This document shows, in pieces, positions 8,805 to 17,143 of a DNA stretch of 64,000 nt; positions within the stretch are counted from its first letter, which is position 1; every line of letters starts with the position of its first letter. The notes under the pieces are model-generated. The model did not search any database. It was not told where the DNA came from and was given only the letters and a program-made list of their open reading frames with translations. The stretch comes from Chitinimonas sp036961565 (lineage in GTDB: Bacteria > Pseudomonadota > Gammaproteobacteria > Burkholderiales > Chitinimonadaceae). Location of the stretch: NCBI RefSeq assembly GCF_036961565.1, contig NZ_JBAMDD010000011.1:91029-155028 (forward strand). The letters are read 5' to 3'. The translations under genes and the position numbers were made by a program.

Positions 8805-9674
8805 ATGACGCTACTCAACCTCGCTGGCATTGAGCCGGCGTTCTTCATTGTTTTCTCGCTATGCCTGGGCCTGATCGTAGGCAGCTTTCTGAACGTGGTG
8901 ATCCATCGCCTGCCCAAGATGATGGAGAGCGAATTCCGTCACGAATGCGCGGTCATCGACCTGCCCGAAGACGCCGAAGAGCCCGCCAGGCCACGCTACA
9001 ACCTGGCGGTACCTCGCTCAGCCTGCCCAGGCTGTGGCGCCCTTATCACCGCCCGCGACAATATCCCTGTGCTCTCCTGGCTATGGTTGCGCGGCCGCTG
9101 CCGGCACTGCCAGACAGCCATCAGCCCGCGCTATCCGCTGGTGGAGCTGACGACCGGCCTGCTCACTGCCGCAATGGCCTGGCACTTTGGCCCCTCCCTG
9201 CTGGCGGTGGGCGCCATCTTGCTAGTGTGGTTCCTGGTAGCCCTGTTCTGCATCGATGCCGACACCTATCTGTTGCCCGATAGCCTGACCCTGCCCCTGC
9301 TCTGGCTGGGCCTGCTGTTCAACCTGAACGGCATCTTCGTTCCCCTGCAGGATGCCGTCGTCGGTGCCATGGCCGGCTATCTGCTGCTCTGGCTGGTCTA
9401 CTGGGCCTTCAAGCTGGTCACCAGCAAGGACGGCATGGGCTATGGCGACTTCAAGCTGCTGGCGGCCCTGGGCGCCTGGATGGGCTGGCAGTGCCTGCCT
9501 GTCATCATCCTCATGTCGTCGGTAGCCGGTGCCATCATAGGCATCAGCCTGACCCTGCTGGCGCGGCGCGGCTGGGGCAAGCCCCTGCCTTTCGGTCCCT
9601 ACCTGGCCATAGCCGGCCTCGCCACCCTGTTTTGGGGGCCGCAGCTGCAAAGACTGATCTGGGGCAGTTACTGA
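8805..9674 (+). CDS. pilD: Prepilin leader peptidase/N-methyltransferase PilD
   Basis: Membrane aspartyl protease that cleaves type III leader peptides after the conserved Gly and methylates the new N-terminus; it would process the pilin-like proteins encoded at 47.7-52.1 kb. The 289 residues include the N-terminal DiS_P_DiS domain with two Cys pairs (CPGCG, CRHC), the first catalytic Asp in FCIDADTYLLPD and the second in the GYGDFK motif. The ATG at 8805 removes an 8-residue extension starting from GTG 8781. Confidence 0.97.
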   Translation: MTLLNLAGIEPAFFIVFSLCLGLIVGSFLNVVIHRLPKMMESEFRHECAVIDLPEDAEEPARPRYNLAVPRSACPGCGALITARDNIPVLSWLWLRGRCRHCQTAISPRYPLVELTTGLLTAAMAWHFGPSLLAVGAILLVWFLVALFCIDADTYLLPDSLTLPLLWLGLLFNLNGIFVPLQDAVVGAMAGYLLLWLVYWAFKLVTSKDGMGYGDFKLLAALGAWMGWQCLPVIILMSSVAGAIIGISLTLLARRGWGKPLPFGPYLAIAGLATLFWGPQLQRLIWGSY

Positions 9675-9699
9675 TGCCTCGCCCGCCGGAGCCCCTCTC

Positions 9700-10320
9700 T
9701 TGCGCGTGATAGGCCTGACCGGTGGCATAGGGTCCGGCAAATCCGCCGTGGCCCAGGCTTTCCAGGCGCTGGGCGTGCCCTTGGTCGATACCGACGAGAT
9801 CGCCCATCGCCTGAGCCAGCCCGGGCAGCCAGGTGCCGCCTGCGTAGCACAGCTGTTCGGATCGGATTACCTAACACCAGACGGTGCCATCGACCGCCCC
9901 ATGCTAAGGCAGGCCATCTTCAGCAATCCCCAGGCCAAGGCCAGGCTGGAGGCCGCCTTCCACCCACTGATACGCCAGACCGCACTAGCCGATCTGGCCG
10001 GCCTGCCCACCACCACGCCCTATTGCCTGCTGGCCGTCCCCCTGCTGTTCGAGACGGGTGCCTATGCCAGTACCATCACGCGTGCCCTGGTGGTCGATGT
10101 TCCCGAGGCCCTGCAGATCTCGCGCGTGATGCGCCGCAGCCAACTCAGCGAAGCCGATGTCAGGGCCATCATGGCCGGCCAGATGAGCCGCAGCGAACGT
10201 TTGGCACGGGCCGATGATGTGATCACCAACGACGGCGACCTCGCGCAACTCGCGGATAAAGTTAAGGTTTTACATAAGAAGTATCTGCAAGCACCTGAAT
10301 CGGAACCCGATTCAGCTTAA
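9700..10320 (+). CDS. coaE: Dephospho-CoA kinase
   Basis: Last step of coenzyme A synthesis: ATP-dependent phosphorylation of the 3'-hydroxyl of dephospho-CoA. The 206 residues start MRVIGLTGGIGSGKS, giving the P-loop at once, followed by VDTDEIAHRL and the lid-region arginines. The start is TTG with GGAG 8 bases upstream; there is no better in-frame start. It follows pilD closely, the usual pilD-coaE-zapD-yacG order. Confidence 0.96.
   Translation: MRVIGLTGGIGSGKSAVAQAFQALGVPLVDTDEIAHRLSQPGQPGAACVAQLFGSDYLTPDGAIDRPMLRQAIFSNPQAKARLEAAFHPLIRQTALADLAGLPTTTPYCLLAVPLLFETGAYASTITRALVVDVPEALQISRVMRRSQLSEADVRAIMAGQMSRSERLARADDVITNDGDLAQLADKVKVLHKKYLQAPESEPDSA
10294..10314 (+). terminator. Hairpin overlapping the 3' end of coaE
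   Basis: Perfect 9-bp stem CTGAATCGG/CCGATTCAG with a 3-base loop, lying inside the last coaE codons. Downstream bases are only modestly T-rich (CTTAATCGTTTG). It could be a weak terminator or an mRNA 3' stabiliser between the pil-coaE unit and zapD-yacG. Confidence 0.4.
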
Positions 10321-10324
10321 TCGT

Positions 10325-10353
10325 TTGTAAAAATGGGGCGAATCTTGCACAAT
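10325..10353 (+). promoter_or_regulatory. Possible sigma-70 promoter for zapD-yacG
   Basis: TTGTAA (10325-10330), 17 bases, CACAAT (10348-10353). Each hexamer matches consensus at four positions. It sits directly after the coaE hairpin and about 37 bases before zapD, which fits a transcription-unit boundary. Confidence 0.35.
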
Positions 10354-10390
10354 CGAGCGCTAATACAGGCCTAACCACTCCACGCCCAAC

Positions 10391-11149
10391 GTGATCAGCT
10401 ACGAATTCCCCGTCAACGAACGTATCCGCACCTTGCTGCGGCTGGAGGATTTGTACGACCGTGCCGCCTTCTTTGCCGGTCGCGATCACCCCCTGGAGCA
10501 TCACGCCTCCCTGCTGTGCCTGTTCGAAATCATGGAAGTGGCCGGCCGCGCCGATCTGAAATCCGATCTGCTGCAGGAGCTGGACCGCCAACGCCAGACA
10601 CTGGAAGGACTGCGCGACAATCCGCAGATTTCCGAAGAGGCGCTGGATATGGTACTGGCCGATATCGAGCATACCCATGGCCGCCTGCTGGAACCCACCG
10701 GCAAGTTCGCCCAGCACCTGCGCGAGAATGAGTGGCTGATGGCCATCAAGCAGCGCTCCGGCATCCCCGGTGGCGTTTGCGAGTTCGACCTGCCCTCCTA
10801 CCACTACTGGCAACAAAAGCCGGTAGAAGAGCGGCGTCACGAACTGGGGGGCTGGCTAGGCCCCATGCTGCCCATCAAGGACGGCATAGACATCGTGCTG
10901 CGGATATTGCGCAACAGCGCCAAGGTGGTACCCCTGGTGGCCCGCAATGGTGCCTTCCAGCAGATGTCGGGCGGCAAGCTGGTGCAGCTGCTCAAGGTAA
11001 CACTGGCCTCCGATGTCCCCTACGTTCCCGAACTCTCAGCCAACAAATACGCCATCAATGTGCGTTTCGTCACGCCTGCAGCCGGCTCCGACCGCCCCAG
11101 GCAGTGCGATCACGATATCGACTTCGTCCTGGCCTTCTGCAACCTCTGA
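10391..11149 (+). CDS. zapD: Cell division protein ZapD
   Basis: FtsZ-associated protein that bundles protofilaments and stabilises the Z ring. The 252 residues begin ISYEFPVNERIRTLLRLEDLYDR, the family signature, and keep the helical domain plus the C-terminal beta domain (SYHYWQQKPVEERRHELGGW). The start is GTG. yacG follows after 3 bases, as in many beta- and gammaproteobacteria. Confidence 0.96.
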   Translation: MISYEFPVNERIRTLLRLEDLYDRAAFFAGRDHPLEHHASLLCLFEIMEVAGRADLKSDLLQELDRQRQTLEGLRDNPQISEEALDMVLADIEHTHGRLLEPTGKFAQHLRENEWLMAIKQRSGIPGGVCEFDLPSYHYWQQKPVEERRHELGGWLGPMLPIKDGIDIVLRILRNSAKVVPLVARNGAFQQMSGGKLVQLLKVTLASDVPYVPELSANKYAINVRFVTPAAGSDRPRQCDHDIDFVLAFCNL

Positions 11150-11152
11150 TCC

Positions 11153-11344
11153 ATGTCCCAACGTCAAGTCCCCTGCCCGTGTTGCGGCAAGCTCAGTCCA
11201 TGGTCCACCGAGAATCCCTGGCGTCCTTTTTGCAGCGAACGCTGCAAGCAGATAGACCTGGGCCTATGGGCTGCCGAGCAGTACCGTGTTGCAGGCAGCC
11301 CGGTAGATCCGCTAGCCGACGACGGTAGCGACAACCGCACCTAA
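11153..11344 (+). CDS. yacG: DNA gyrase inhibitor YacG (zinc-ribbon)
   Basis: Small zinc protein reported in E. coli to bind GyrB and inhibit gyrase. The 63 residues include CPCCG near the N-terminus and FCSERCKQIDLG, the CxxC...CxxxC zinc site of the family. Three bases separate it from zapD, so the two are very likely co-transcribed. Confidence 0.94.
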   Translation: MSQRQVPCPCCGKLSPWSTENPWRPFCSERCKQIDLGLWAAEQYRVAGSPVDPLADDGSDNRT

Positions 11345-11418
11345 GAGCCTATTCACGATTTTGTCACCCGGCGTTCCGGCCATTGCCGGCAGCGGCCGAG
11401 GTTACACCGGTAAGAAAT

Positions 11419-11447
11419 CCTTCATTCCACGGTCACCTGACCGTCAT
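11419..11447 (+). promoter_or_regulatory. Pho-box-like heptamer array upstream of olsB-like gene
   Basis: Three heptamers at exact 11-base period: CCTTCAT (11419-11425), CGGTCAC (11430-11436) and CCGTCAT (11441-11447). They match the PhoB heptamer CTGTCAT at 5, 5 and 6 of 7 positions. The array ends 55 bases before the olsB-like ATG. The central part is also a palindrome (ACGGTCA-CC-TGACCGT, 11429-11444), so a dimeric regulator is an alternative reading. Confidence 0.5.
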
Positions 11448-11502
11448 GGCAGCACTCTAAGTTTGTTCCTGAGACCACGAACAGACCTGGAGCCCCAGCG
11501 CC

Positions 11503-12258
11503 ATGCTGCATATCGAACTGCACCCCACCACCCCGGCCCGGCCCAAGCTCAGCGTCAGCCTGGCCAGCAGCGACAGCGATGTACGTGCAGCGCAGGCCTT
11601 GCGCTACAAGGTGTTTGGCGAAGAAATGGGCGCGCGGCTCAACAGCCGCCATAGCGGCCTGGACGTAGACCTGTTCGACCCCTGGTGCGAACACCTGCTG
11701 GTACGGGACGAAGCCAGCAACGAAGTCGTCGGCACCTATCGCATCCTACCCCCCCACCAAGCCAAGGCACTAGGCAGCTACTATTCCGAAACCGAGTTCG
11801 ACCTGACCCGCTTCCAGCACATACGCAGCAGCATGGTTGAAGTGGGCCGCTCCTGCGTACATCCTGACTACCGCACCGGCGCCACCATCACCCTGCTCTG
11901 GGCGGGCCTGGCCGACTACATGAGCCGCCACGGCTATGAATACCTGGTCGGCTGCGCCAGCATCAGCATGGCGGACGGCGGGCATGCCGCCGCCAGCATC
12001 TATCGGGAGCTGAGCAAGAAATCCATGTCACCGGTGGAGTGGCGCGCCCATCCACGCTGCCCGCTGCCCCTGGATGCACTCGATGATGCCGTGCCGGCCG
12101 AGATCCCGCCGCTGATCAAGGGCTATATGCGTGTGGGGGCCTATATCTGCGGCCTGCCGGCATGGGACCCGGACTTCAACACCGCCGATCTGCTGATCCT
12201 GCTGCCCATGAGCCGGATGAATAACCGTTACGCCCGCCACTTCATCGCCACCGAATGA
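11503..12258 (+). CDS. olsB: GNAT-like N-acyltransferase, OlsB-like
   Basis: Probable ornithine-acyl-ACP N-acyltransferase, first step of ornithine-lipid synthesis, making lyso-ornithine lipid. The 251 residues carry the PF13444-type acyltransferase features: ALRYKVFGEEMG, LVGTYRI-like VVGTYRIL, EVGRSCVHPDYRTGATITLLW, and a late PPLIKGYMRVGAYICGLPAWD. The product overlaps the next acyltransferase by ATGA, matching the olsB-olsA pairing. The upstream 158 bases hold a Pho-box-like array, fitting phosphate control. Assignment to another acyl-amino-acid synthase of this fold cannot be excluded. Confidence 0.72.
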   Translation: MLHIELHPTTPARPKLSVSLASSDSDVRAAQALRYKVFGEEMGARLNSRHSGLDVDLFDPWCEHLLVRDEASNEVVGTYRILPPHQAKALGSYYSETEFDLTRFQHIRSSMVEVGRSCVHPDYRTGATITLLWAGLADYMSRHGYEYLVGCASISMADGGHAAASIYRELSKKSMSPVEWRAHPRCPLPLDALDDAVPAEIPPLIKGYMRVGAYICGLPAWDPDFNTADLLILLPMSRMNNRYARHFIATE

Positions 12259-13154
12259 GCGGGGTGCTGCCCAGTATCAGCGCACGGTTTGCTGACAAGC
12301 CGCTGCTCGCGACATTACACTCGCGGCTTGTCACCATGAAAACACCGCGACTACTACGCGCGTGGCGTTCCGCCCGCCTCTTCCTGCATCTGCTGCTTGG
12401 CCTGACCGAGGTTGCCCTGCTGTTCAAGCGCAGGGACGCCGCCAGCCGGGCGCGCGCCATCGCGCGCTGGTCTCGGCGCCTGTGCCAGATACTGGACATA
12501 GAGGTGGAAGCCCGCGGCGATCACCCTGAGCTGGTGCCCACCAATACAGTGCTGGTAGCCAACCACGTGTCCTGGCTGGATATCTTCGTCATGAACGCGG
12601 TCTGCCCATCCCGCTTCGTGGCCAAATCCGAAGTACGCCGCTGGCCCCTGATAGGCTGGCTATGCCATCGAACCGGCACCCTGTTCGTGGCCCGCGAACG
12701 CCGCCATGACACCGTGCGGGTCAATCGTCAGATAGCCCATGCGCTCAGCAGCGGCGATTGCATCGCGGTCTTCCCCGAAGGCAGTACCACCCATGGCCTG
12801 GATGTCGCCAGCTTCAATGCTTCACTGCTGCAGCCCGCCATAGAAGCGGGTGCCCGCCTGCAGCCCATTGCCCTGCGCTACTACGATCAGCATGGCCTGC
12901 GCAGCACTGCCGCCGCCTATGTGGGGGAAATGAGCCTGATCGAGTCCATGGGCCTATTGCTGGCGGAACCGCGCATGCGTGTCACGCTCGATTACCTGCC
13001 CATCCTGGCCGCCCAGGAATATGGTCGGCGAGAGCTGGCGCAGCTGGCACAGCAACGCATCGCCGAGCGGGTGCGTAGCGATATCGAGCTGGTCATCACC
13101 ACATCCGAGCCCGTGCAACCCGCCAATGGGAACAACATCACCCCCAGTCGCTAG
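12255..13154 (+). CDS. olsA: 1-acyl-sn-glycerol-3-phosphate acyltransferase family, OlsA-like
   Basis: PlsC-type membrane acyltransferase, probably the O-acyltransferase converting lyso-ornithine lipid to ornithine lipid, or a lysophosphatidate acyltransferase. The 299 residues show NHVSWLDIF (HX4D motif), RFVAKSEVRRWPLIGW, and FPEGSTTHG. The ATG overlaps the olsB stop (ATGA). An ATG at 12336 (MKTPRLLRAW) is another plausible start and has an inverted repeat and a promoter-like sequence just before it. The 3' end overlaps convergent apaH by 17 bases. Confidence 0.75.
   Translation: MSGVLPSISARFADKPLLATLHSRLVTMKTPRLLRAWRSARLFLHLLLGLTEVALLFKRRDAASRARAIARWSRRLCQILDIEVEARGDHPELVPTNTVLVANHVSWLDIFVMNAVCPSRFVAKSEVRRWPLIGWLCHRTGTLFVARERRHDTVRVNRQIAHALSSGDCIAVFPEGSTTHGLDVASFNASLLQPAIEAGARLQPIALRYYDQHGLRSTAAAYVGEMSLIESMGLLLAEPRMRVTLDYLPILAAQEYGRRELAQLAQQRIAERVRSDIELVITTSEPVQPANGNNITPSR
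12292..12332 (+). promoter_or_regulatory. Inverted repeat and promoter-like element inside olsA 5' region
   Basis: Perfect 10-base inverted repeat GACAAGCCGC (12294-12303)/GCGGCTTGTC (12323-12332). CTGACA (12292-12297), 18 bases, TACACT (12316-12321) forms a sigma-70-like promoter whose -10 lies in the loop. The next in-frame ATG is at 12336. It could be an internal promoter with an operator, or an RNA hairpin. Confidence 0.35.
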
Positions 13155-13962
13155 AGCGGGGTTGGCGTGACGGCACCTGAAACACCTGCCTATCCTCCAA
13201 CCGCACACCAGCCAGGCTGCCGCCCCAGACACAGCCGGTATCCAGCGCGATGACATCCGGCCGCAGCATCAAGCCCAAGGCCGACCAATGGCCGCTAACA
13301 ATACAGACATCCTGCTGCTGCCGATCAGGCGAATCAAACCAGGCATGCAGGTGGCCTGGCGCATCGTCCAGCTCCCCCTTGAAATCCAGATCCAAGGCGC
13401 CTGCGTCCGTCAGCAGACGCATGCGGGTGCAGACATTCACCACCAGTCGCAGCCTGTCCATGCCGACCAAGCACTCATCCCACCGACTGGGTTGATTGCC
13501 ATACATCTGCCCCAGGAATTCCTTATAAGCCGGCGAGGCCAGCATCGCCTCAACCTCCGCCGACAAAGTCACAGCCTGTTGTGCTGTCCACTCGGGCAGC
13601 AAGCCCGCATGGACAAACAAATACCCACCGTATCGCCGCACCAGCGGCTGACACCGCAGCCAATCCAACAACAAGGGCGCATCAGCCGCCGCCAGCACCT
13701 CGCCCAGGGTATCCCTACCCTTCTGCTTCGCCAGCCCCGCCTGCACCGCCAGCAGGTGCAGATCATGGTTGCCGAGTACGATATCGACGCTGTCCCGGTG
13801 CTGGTACACCCAGCGCAACACCGCCAGTGAGTCCGGCCCACGATTGACCAGATCGCCCACCAGGAACAACCGGTCACTACCCGGCTGAAACGCCATGGCG
13901 GCCAGCAAATCCAGAAACTCCTGATAACAACCCTGCAGGTCGCCTATTGCATAGCTGGCCAT
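13138..13962 (-). CDS. apaH: Symmetrical diadenosine tetraphosphatase ApaH
   Basis: Metallophosphatase that splits Ap4A into two ADP. The 274 residues keep all metal motifs: GDLQGCY (residues 7-13), GDLVNRGPDS, LGNHDLHLL and VHAGLLPEW. Length matches the family. It is convergent with olsA (17-base overlap) and divergent from the HDOD gene. A perfect TATAAT on the minus strand (13995-13990) lies 28 bases before the ATG. Confidence 0.96.
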   Translation of the reverse strand: MASYAIGDLQGCYQEFLDLLAAMAFQPGSDRLFLVGDLVNRGPDSLAVLRWVYQHRDSVDIVLGNHDLHLLAVQAGLAKQKGRDTLGEVLAAADAPLLLDWLRCQPLVRRYGGYLFVHAGLLPEWTAQQAVTLSAEVEAMLASPAYKEFLGQMYGNQPSRWDECLVGMDRLRLVVNVCTRMRLLTDAGALDLDFKGELDDAPGHLHAWFDSPDRQQQDVCIVSGHWSALGLMLRPDVIALDTGCVWGGSLAGVRLEDRQVFQVPSRQPRSSDWG

Positions 13963-13982
13963 GGTGAGCTCGATAAGGGTAA

Positions 13983-14006
13983 GCCGACGATTATAGTGAT
14001 ATCGGC
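13983..14006 (-). promoter_or_regulatory. Possible apaH -10 element within an inverted repeat
   Basis: TATAAT on the minus strand (13995-13990), flanked by a 5-base inverted repeat GCCGA/TCGGC (13983-13987, 14002-14006). No good -35 is visible at 16-18 bases, so an activator or other element would be needed. Confidence 0.28.
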
Positions 14007-14067
14007 AGCTTACGTGCTGGGCTGGCTATCGCAGGCAGCGAGCACTAGACTCATGCGAGGAGGACAG

Positions 14068-14970
14068 ATGATAGAGCACCCCTTAGCCAGCATTGATGCC
14101 TGGACACGCTTCTTCGAAGCCAGCACCTTCCCCATACTCGCCCGCAGCAAGGCCGAGCTGGTCAAGCTGGTGGAGAAAGGCGAGGACGCTACGGTGCTGG
14201 ATCTGGCCGCCGTCGCACACCACGACGCCCTGCTGGCACTCAAGATACTGCGCTATCTGCAGCGGCACCGCTCCGCCCAGCAACTGACCGATGTCACCAC
14301 GGTGGAACGGGTGATCCTCATGGTGGGCGTCGACCCCCTGCTACGCGCCTTTGTCGAGTCCGACACGGTTGAGCACATGCTGCAGGGGCACCCTCAAGGC
14401 CTGAAGCAGGTCCTGCGGGTACTCCAAAGGGCCTTCCACGCTGCCATCAGCGCCGAGCTCTGGGCCAGCCACCGGCACGACATTGACGGCGGCGAAGTGG
14501 GCACCGCCGCCTTGCTGCGTGATATCGCCGAAGTACTGGTGGGCTGCTTCGCCCCCAAGCTGCTGCTACGGATACGCGCCATGCAACAGCTGGATAAGCG
14601 CCTGCGTAGCCAACAGGCGCAAAAGACCGTGCTGGGCTTCCCATTTATCGAGTTGCAGCTGGCGTTGATAGAAGCCTGGCACCTGCCCCCGATATTGAAG
14701 ATGCTGATGGACGAAGGCCACGCTGAACACCCCAGGGTGCGTACCGTCACCACCGCCGTCGCCTATGCCCGCCATAGTGCCAATGGCTGGAACGACGAGG
14801 CTCTTCCTGACGACTACCAGGCTGTCGCCGACCTGGCCGGCATGGGTTACGACAAGGCGCAGCACCTGTGCCACGAAGCCAGCCGCAAAGCCCAGAAGAG
14901 CTGGGACTGGTTTGGCGATGATCCAGCCCAGCCACCACCACCCATACAGATCGCCGCGCACCCAAGCTAA
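14068..14970 (+). CDS. HDOD domain protein
   Basis: HDOD proteins are non-catalytic relatives of HD phosphohydrolases that act in signalling; partners vary. The 300 residues look like one HDOD region across about residues 15-215, with the helical pattern VLDLAAVAHHDALLALKILRY (split across positions 48-68) and GTAALLRDIAEVLVGCF. No GGDEF, EAL or receiver domain is attached. A very strong GAGGAGGA (14057-14064) just before the ATG at 14068 fixes the start; an in-frame upstream ATG at 13996 is not needed. It is a single gene, divergent from apaH. Confidence 0.8.
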   Translation: MIEHPLASIDAWTRFFEASTFPILARSKAELVKLVEKGEDATVLDLAAVAHHDALLALKILRYLQRHRSAQQLTDVTTVERVILMVGVDPLLRAFVESDTVEHMLQGHPQGLKQVLRVLQRAFHAAISAELWASHRHDIDGGEVGTAALLRDIAEVLVGCFAPKLLLRIRAMQQLDKRLRSQQAQKTVLGFPFIELQLALIEAWHLPPILKMLMDEGHAEHPRVRTVTTAVAYARHSANGWNDEALPDDYQAVADLAGMGYDKAQHLCHEASRKAQKSWDWFGDDPAQPPPPIQIAAHPS

Positions 14971-15005
14971 CGCCGCCACGACATCAAATGCGGCACGCCA
15001 AACGT

Positions 15006-15033
15006 AAAAAAGCCAACCCTAAGGTTGGCTTTT
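15006..15033. terminator. Bidirectional terminator after rplQ
   Basis: Stem AAAAGCCAACC/GGTTGGCTTTT with a CTAA loop, A-tract before and T-tract after. It ends the alpha operon on the minus strand and the HDOD gene on the plus strand. Confidence 0.88.
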
Positions 15034-15051
15034 CCATTGGAACACTGCGGT

Positions 15052-15441
15052 TTAGGCAGCTTCCACGACTTCAGCAACTTCCGGACGGTCCAGCAGTTCG
15101 ACCAATGCCATAGGAGCATTGTCGCCCTGACGGAAACCGTACTTCAGAATGCGCAGGTAGCCGCCGTTACGGTTCTTGTAGCGTGGGCCCAGCACGTCGA
15201 ACAGCTTCAGGGTCAGCTCACGATCGCGGGTGCGGTCGAAGGCCAGACGCAGGTTGGCGACGGTGCGCTCCTGCTTGCCCAAAGTGATCAGCGGCTCAGC
15301 CACGCGACGCAGTTCCTTTGCCTTAGGCAGCGTCGTCTTGATGACTTCGTGCTTCAGCAGTGCGTTGGCCAGGTTGCGCAGCATCGCCAGACGATGGCTC
15401 GTCGTGCGATTCAGTTTGCGGTTACTTTGACGATGACGCAT
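15052..15441 (-). CDS. rplQ: 50S ribosomal protein L17
   Basis: Large-subunit protein near the peptide exit region. The 129 residues begin MRHRQSNRKLNRTTSHR, the family hallmark, and have an acidic short tail. It is the last gene of the alpha operon after rpoA and is followed by a strong terminator. Confidence 0.98.
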   Translation of the reverse strand: MRHRQSNRKLNRTTSHRLAMLRNLANALLKHEVIKTTLPKAKELRRVAEPLITLGKQERTVANLRLAFDRTRDRELTLKLFDVLGPRYKNRNGGYLRILKYGFRQGDNAPMALVELLDRPEVAEVVEAA

Positions 15442-15471
15442 GGTGTTTATCCCTTGTCTTTCCAGCCTGGA

Positions 15472-16455
15472 TTACGGCTTTTCCAGGCCGACCGGCGGCC
15501 AGTTTTCCAGCTTCATGCCGAGCGTCAGACCCTTGGAGGCCAGCACTTCCTTGATTTCATTCAAGGATTTGCGACCCAGGTTCGGGGTCTTCAGCAGTTC
15601 GGTTTCGGTACGCTGGATCAGGTCACCGATGTAATAGATGTTTTCAGCCTTCAGGCAGTTCGCCGAACGCACGGTCAATTCCAGATCGTCAACCGGGCGG
15701 AGCAGGATCGGGTCGACCTGCGGCGCACGAGGCGCCTCAGGTTCGACTTCAGTGCTCTTCAGGTCAGCGAACACGGCCAGCTGCTCGACCAGGACGCGGG
15801 CGGCAAAACGAACCGCTTCTTCCGGATCGATGGCACCGTTCGTTTCGATCTCCATCACCAGCTTGTCGAGGTCGGTACGCTGCTCAACACGAGCGCTCTC
15901 AACCGCGTAGCTGACGCGACGTATCGGGCTGAACGACGCATCCAGCAGGATGGAACCGATGTTACGGCCCTCTTCCTTATCCAGACGCACGACAGCCGGC
16001 TGGTAGCCGCGGCCCTTCTCAACCTTGATCTCCATGGCGAGCTTGCCGCCAGCAGAGAGGTTGGCAATCACGTGATCAGGGTTGACGATCTCGACGTCGT
16101 GAGGGACTTCGATATCGCTGGCCTTAACAACGCCTTCGCCATCCTTCTTCAGGGTCAGCAGGGCTTCACCACGGCCGTGCAGCTTGAGCACCACACCCTT
16201 GAGGTTCAAGAGGATATCAACGACATCCTCCTGAACACCGTCAAGTGCCGAGTACTCATGCAACACGCCTTCGATCTTAACTTCGGTCGGCGCATAGCCG
16301 GGCATCGACGACAGCAGGATACGGCGCAACGCATTGCCGAGCGTATGGCCGTAGCCACGCTCAAACGGCTCCATCACGACACGCGCCTGGGTAGACGACG
16401 ATGCCTGCACATCGATGATGCGCGGTTTCAGCAAGTCATTCGCGTTGCTTTGCAT
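15472..16455 (-). CDS. rpoA: DNA-directed RNA polymerase subunit alpha
   Basis: Alpha subunit: the N-terminal domain (about 1-230) dimerises and nucleates polymerase assembly; the C-terminal domain (about 245-320) binds UP elements and activators. Visible landmarks are GYGHTLGNALRRILLSSMPG and the C-terminal RSANCLKAENIYYIGDLIQR and NLGRKSLNEIKEVL. At 327 residues it has normal length. The ATG at 16455 (MQSNANDLLKP) is preferred over a TTG two codons upstream. AAGGGA lies about 10 bases before it. Confidence 0.99.
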   Translation of the reverse strand: MQSNANDLLKPRIIDVQASSSTQARVVMEPFERGYGHTLGNALRRILLSSMPGYAPTEVKIEGVLHEYSALDGVQEDVVDILLNLKGVVLKLHGRGEALLTLKKDGEGVVKASDIEVPHDVEIVNPDHVIANLSAGGKLAMEIKVEKGRGYQPAVVRLDKEEGRNIGSILLDASFSPIRRVSYAVESARVEQRTDLDKLVMEIETNGAIDPEEAVRFAARVLVEQLAVFADLKSTEVEPEAPRAPQVDPILLRPVDDLELTVRSANCLKAENIYYIGDLIQRTETELLKTPNLGRKSLNEIKEVLASKGLTLGMKLENWPPVGLEKP

Positions 16456-16507
16456 AAACAATCAATCCCTTTATCGAAACGAGCGACGATCCGTATTTAC
16501 GGTTCGA

Positions 16508-17128
16508 TTACTTCGAGTAGAACTCGACGACGAGCTGCTCGTTGATGTCGCTGGACAGGTCGCTGCGTTCTGGGGCGCTCTTGTAAACGCCTTCCATCTT
16601 CTTGCCATCGACACTAACCCAGCCGGGGAAACCGATCTGCTCAGCCAGCGCGAGCGCTTCCTGAATACGAACCTGCTTCTTCGACTTGTCGCGAACAGAC
16701 ACCACATCGCCAGCCTTGACCTGGTAGGAGGCGATATTCACCACCACACCATTCACGGTGATCGACTTGTGGCTGACCAGCTGACGAGCTTCCGAGCGGG
16801 TCGAGCCGAAGCCCATGCGGTACACAACGTTGTCGAGACGCGCTTCCAGGATCTTCAACAGGTTTTCACCAGTCGAGCCCTTACGGCGGGAAGCTTCTTC
16901 AAAATAACGGCGGAACTGACGCTCAAGAACGCCGTAGATACGGCGGATCTTTTGCTTCTCACGCAGTTGCACACCAAAACCTGACAGACGGGGCTGCTTA
17001 GCACCGTGTTGACCAGGCTTACTATCCAGCTTGCACTTGCTGTCCAGAGCGCGACGTGCGCTCTTCAGGAACAGATCTGTGCCTTCGCGGCGCGAAAGTT
17101 TACATTTCGGTCCGATATAACGTGCCAT
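16508..17128 (-). CDS. rpsD: 30S ribosomal protein S4
   Basis: Primary 16S rRNA-binding assembly protein and, in E. coli, translational repressor of the alpha operon. The 206 residues begin MARYIGPKCKLSRREGTDL and include the S4 RNA-binding domain (RLDNVVYRMGFGSTRSEARQ). It lies between rpsK and rpoA. The N-terminus has only one Cys, so it is the zinc-free type. Confidence 0.98.
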   Translation of the reverse strand: MARYIGPKCKLSRREGTDLFLKSARRALDSKCKLDSKPGQHGAKQPRLSGFGVQLREKQKIRRIYGVLERQFRRYFEEASRRKGSTGENLLKILEARLDNVVYRMGFGSTRSEARQLVSHKSITVNGVVVNIASYQVKAGDVVSVRDKSKKQVRIQEALALAEQIGFPGWVSVDGKKMEGVYKSAPERSDLSSDINEQLVVEFYSK

Positions 17129-17143
17129 CTCGGGTCTCCGGAA

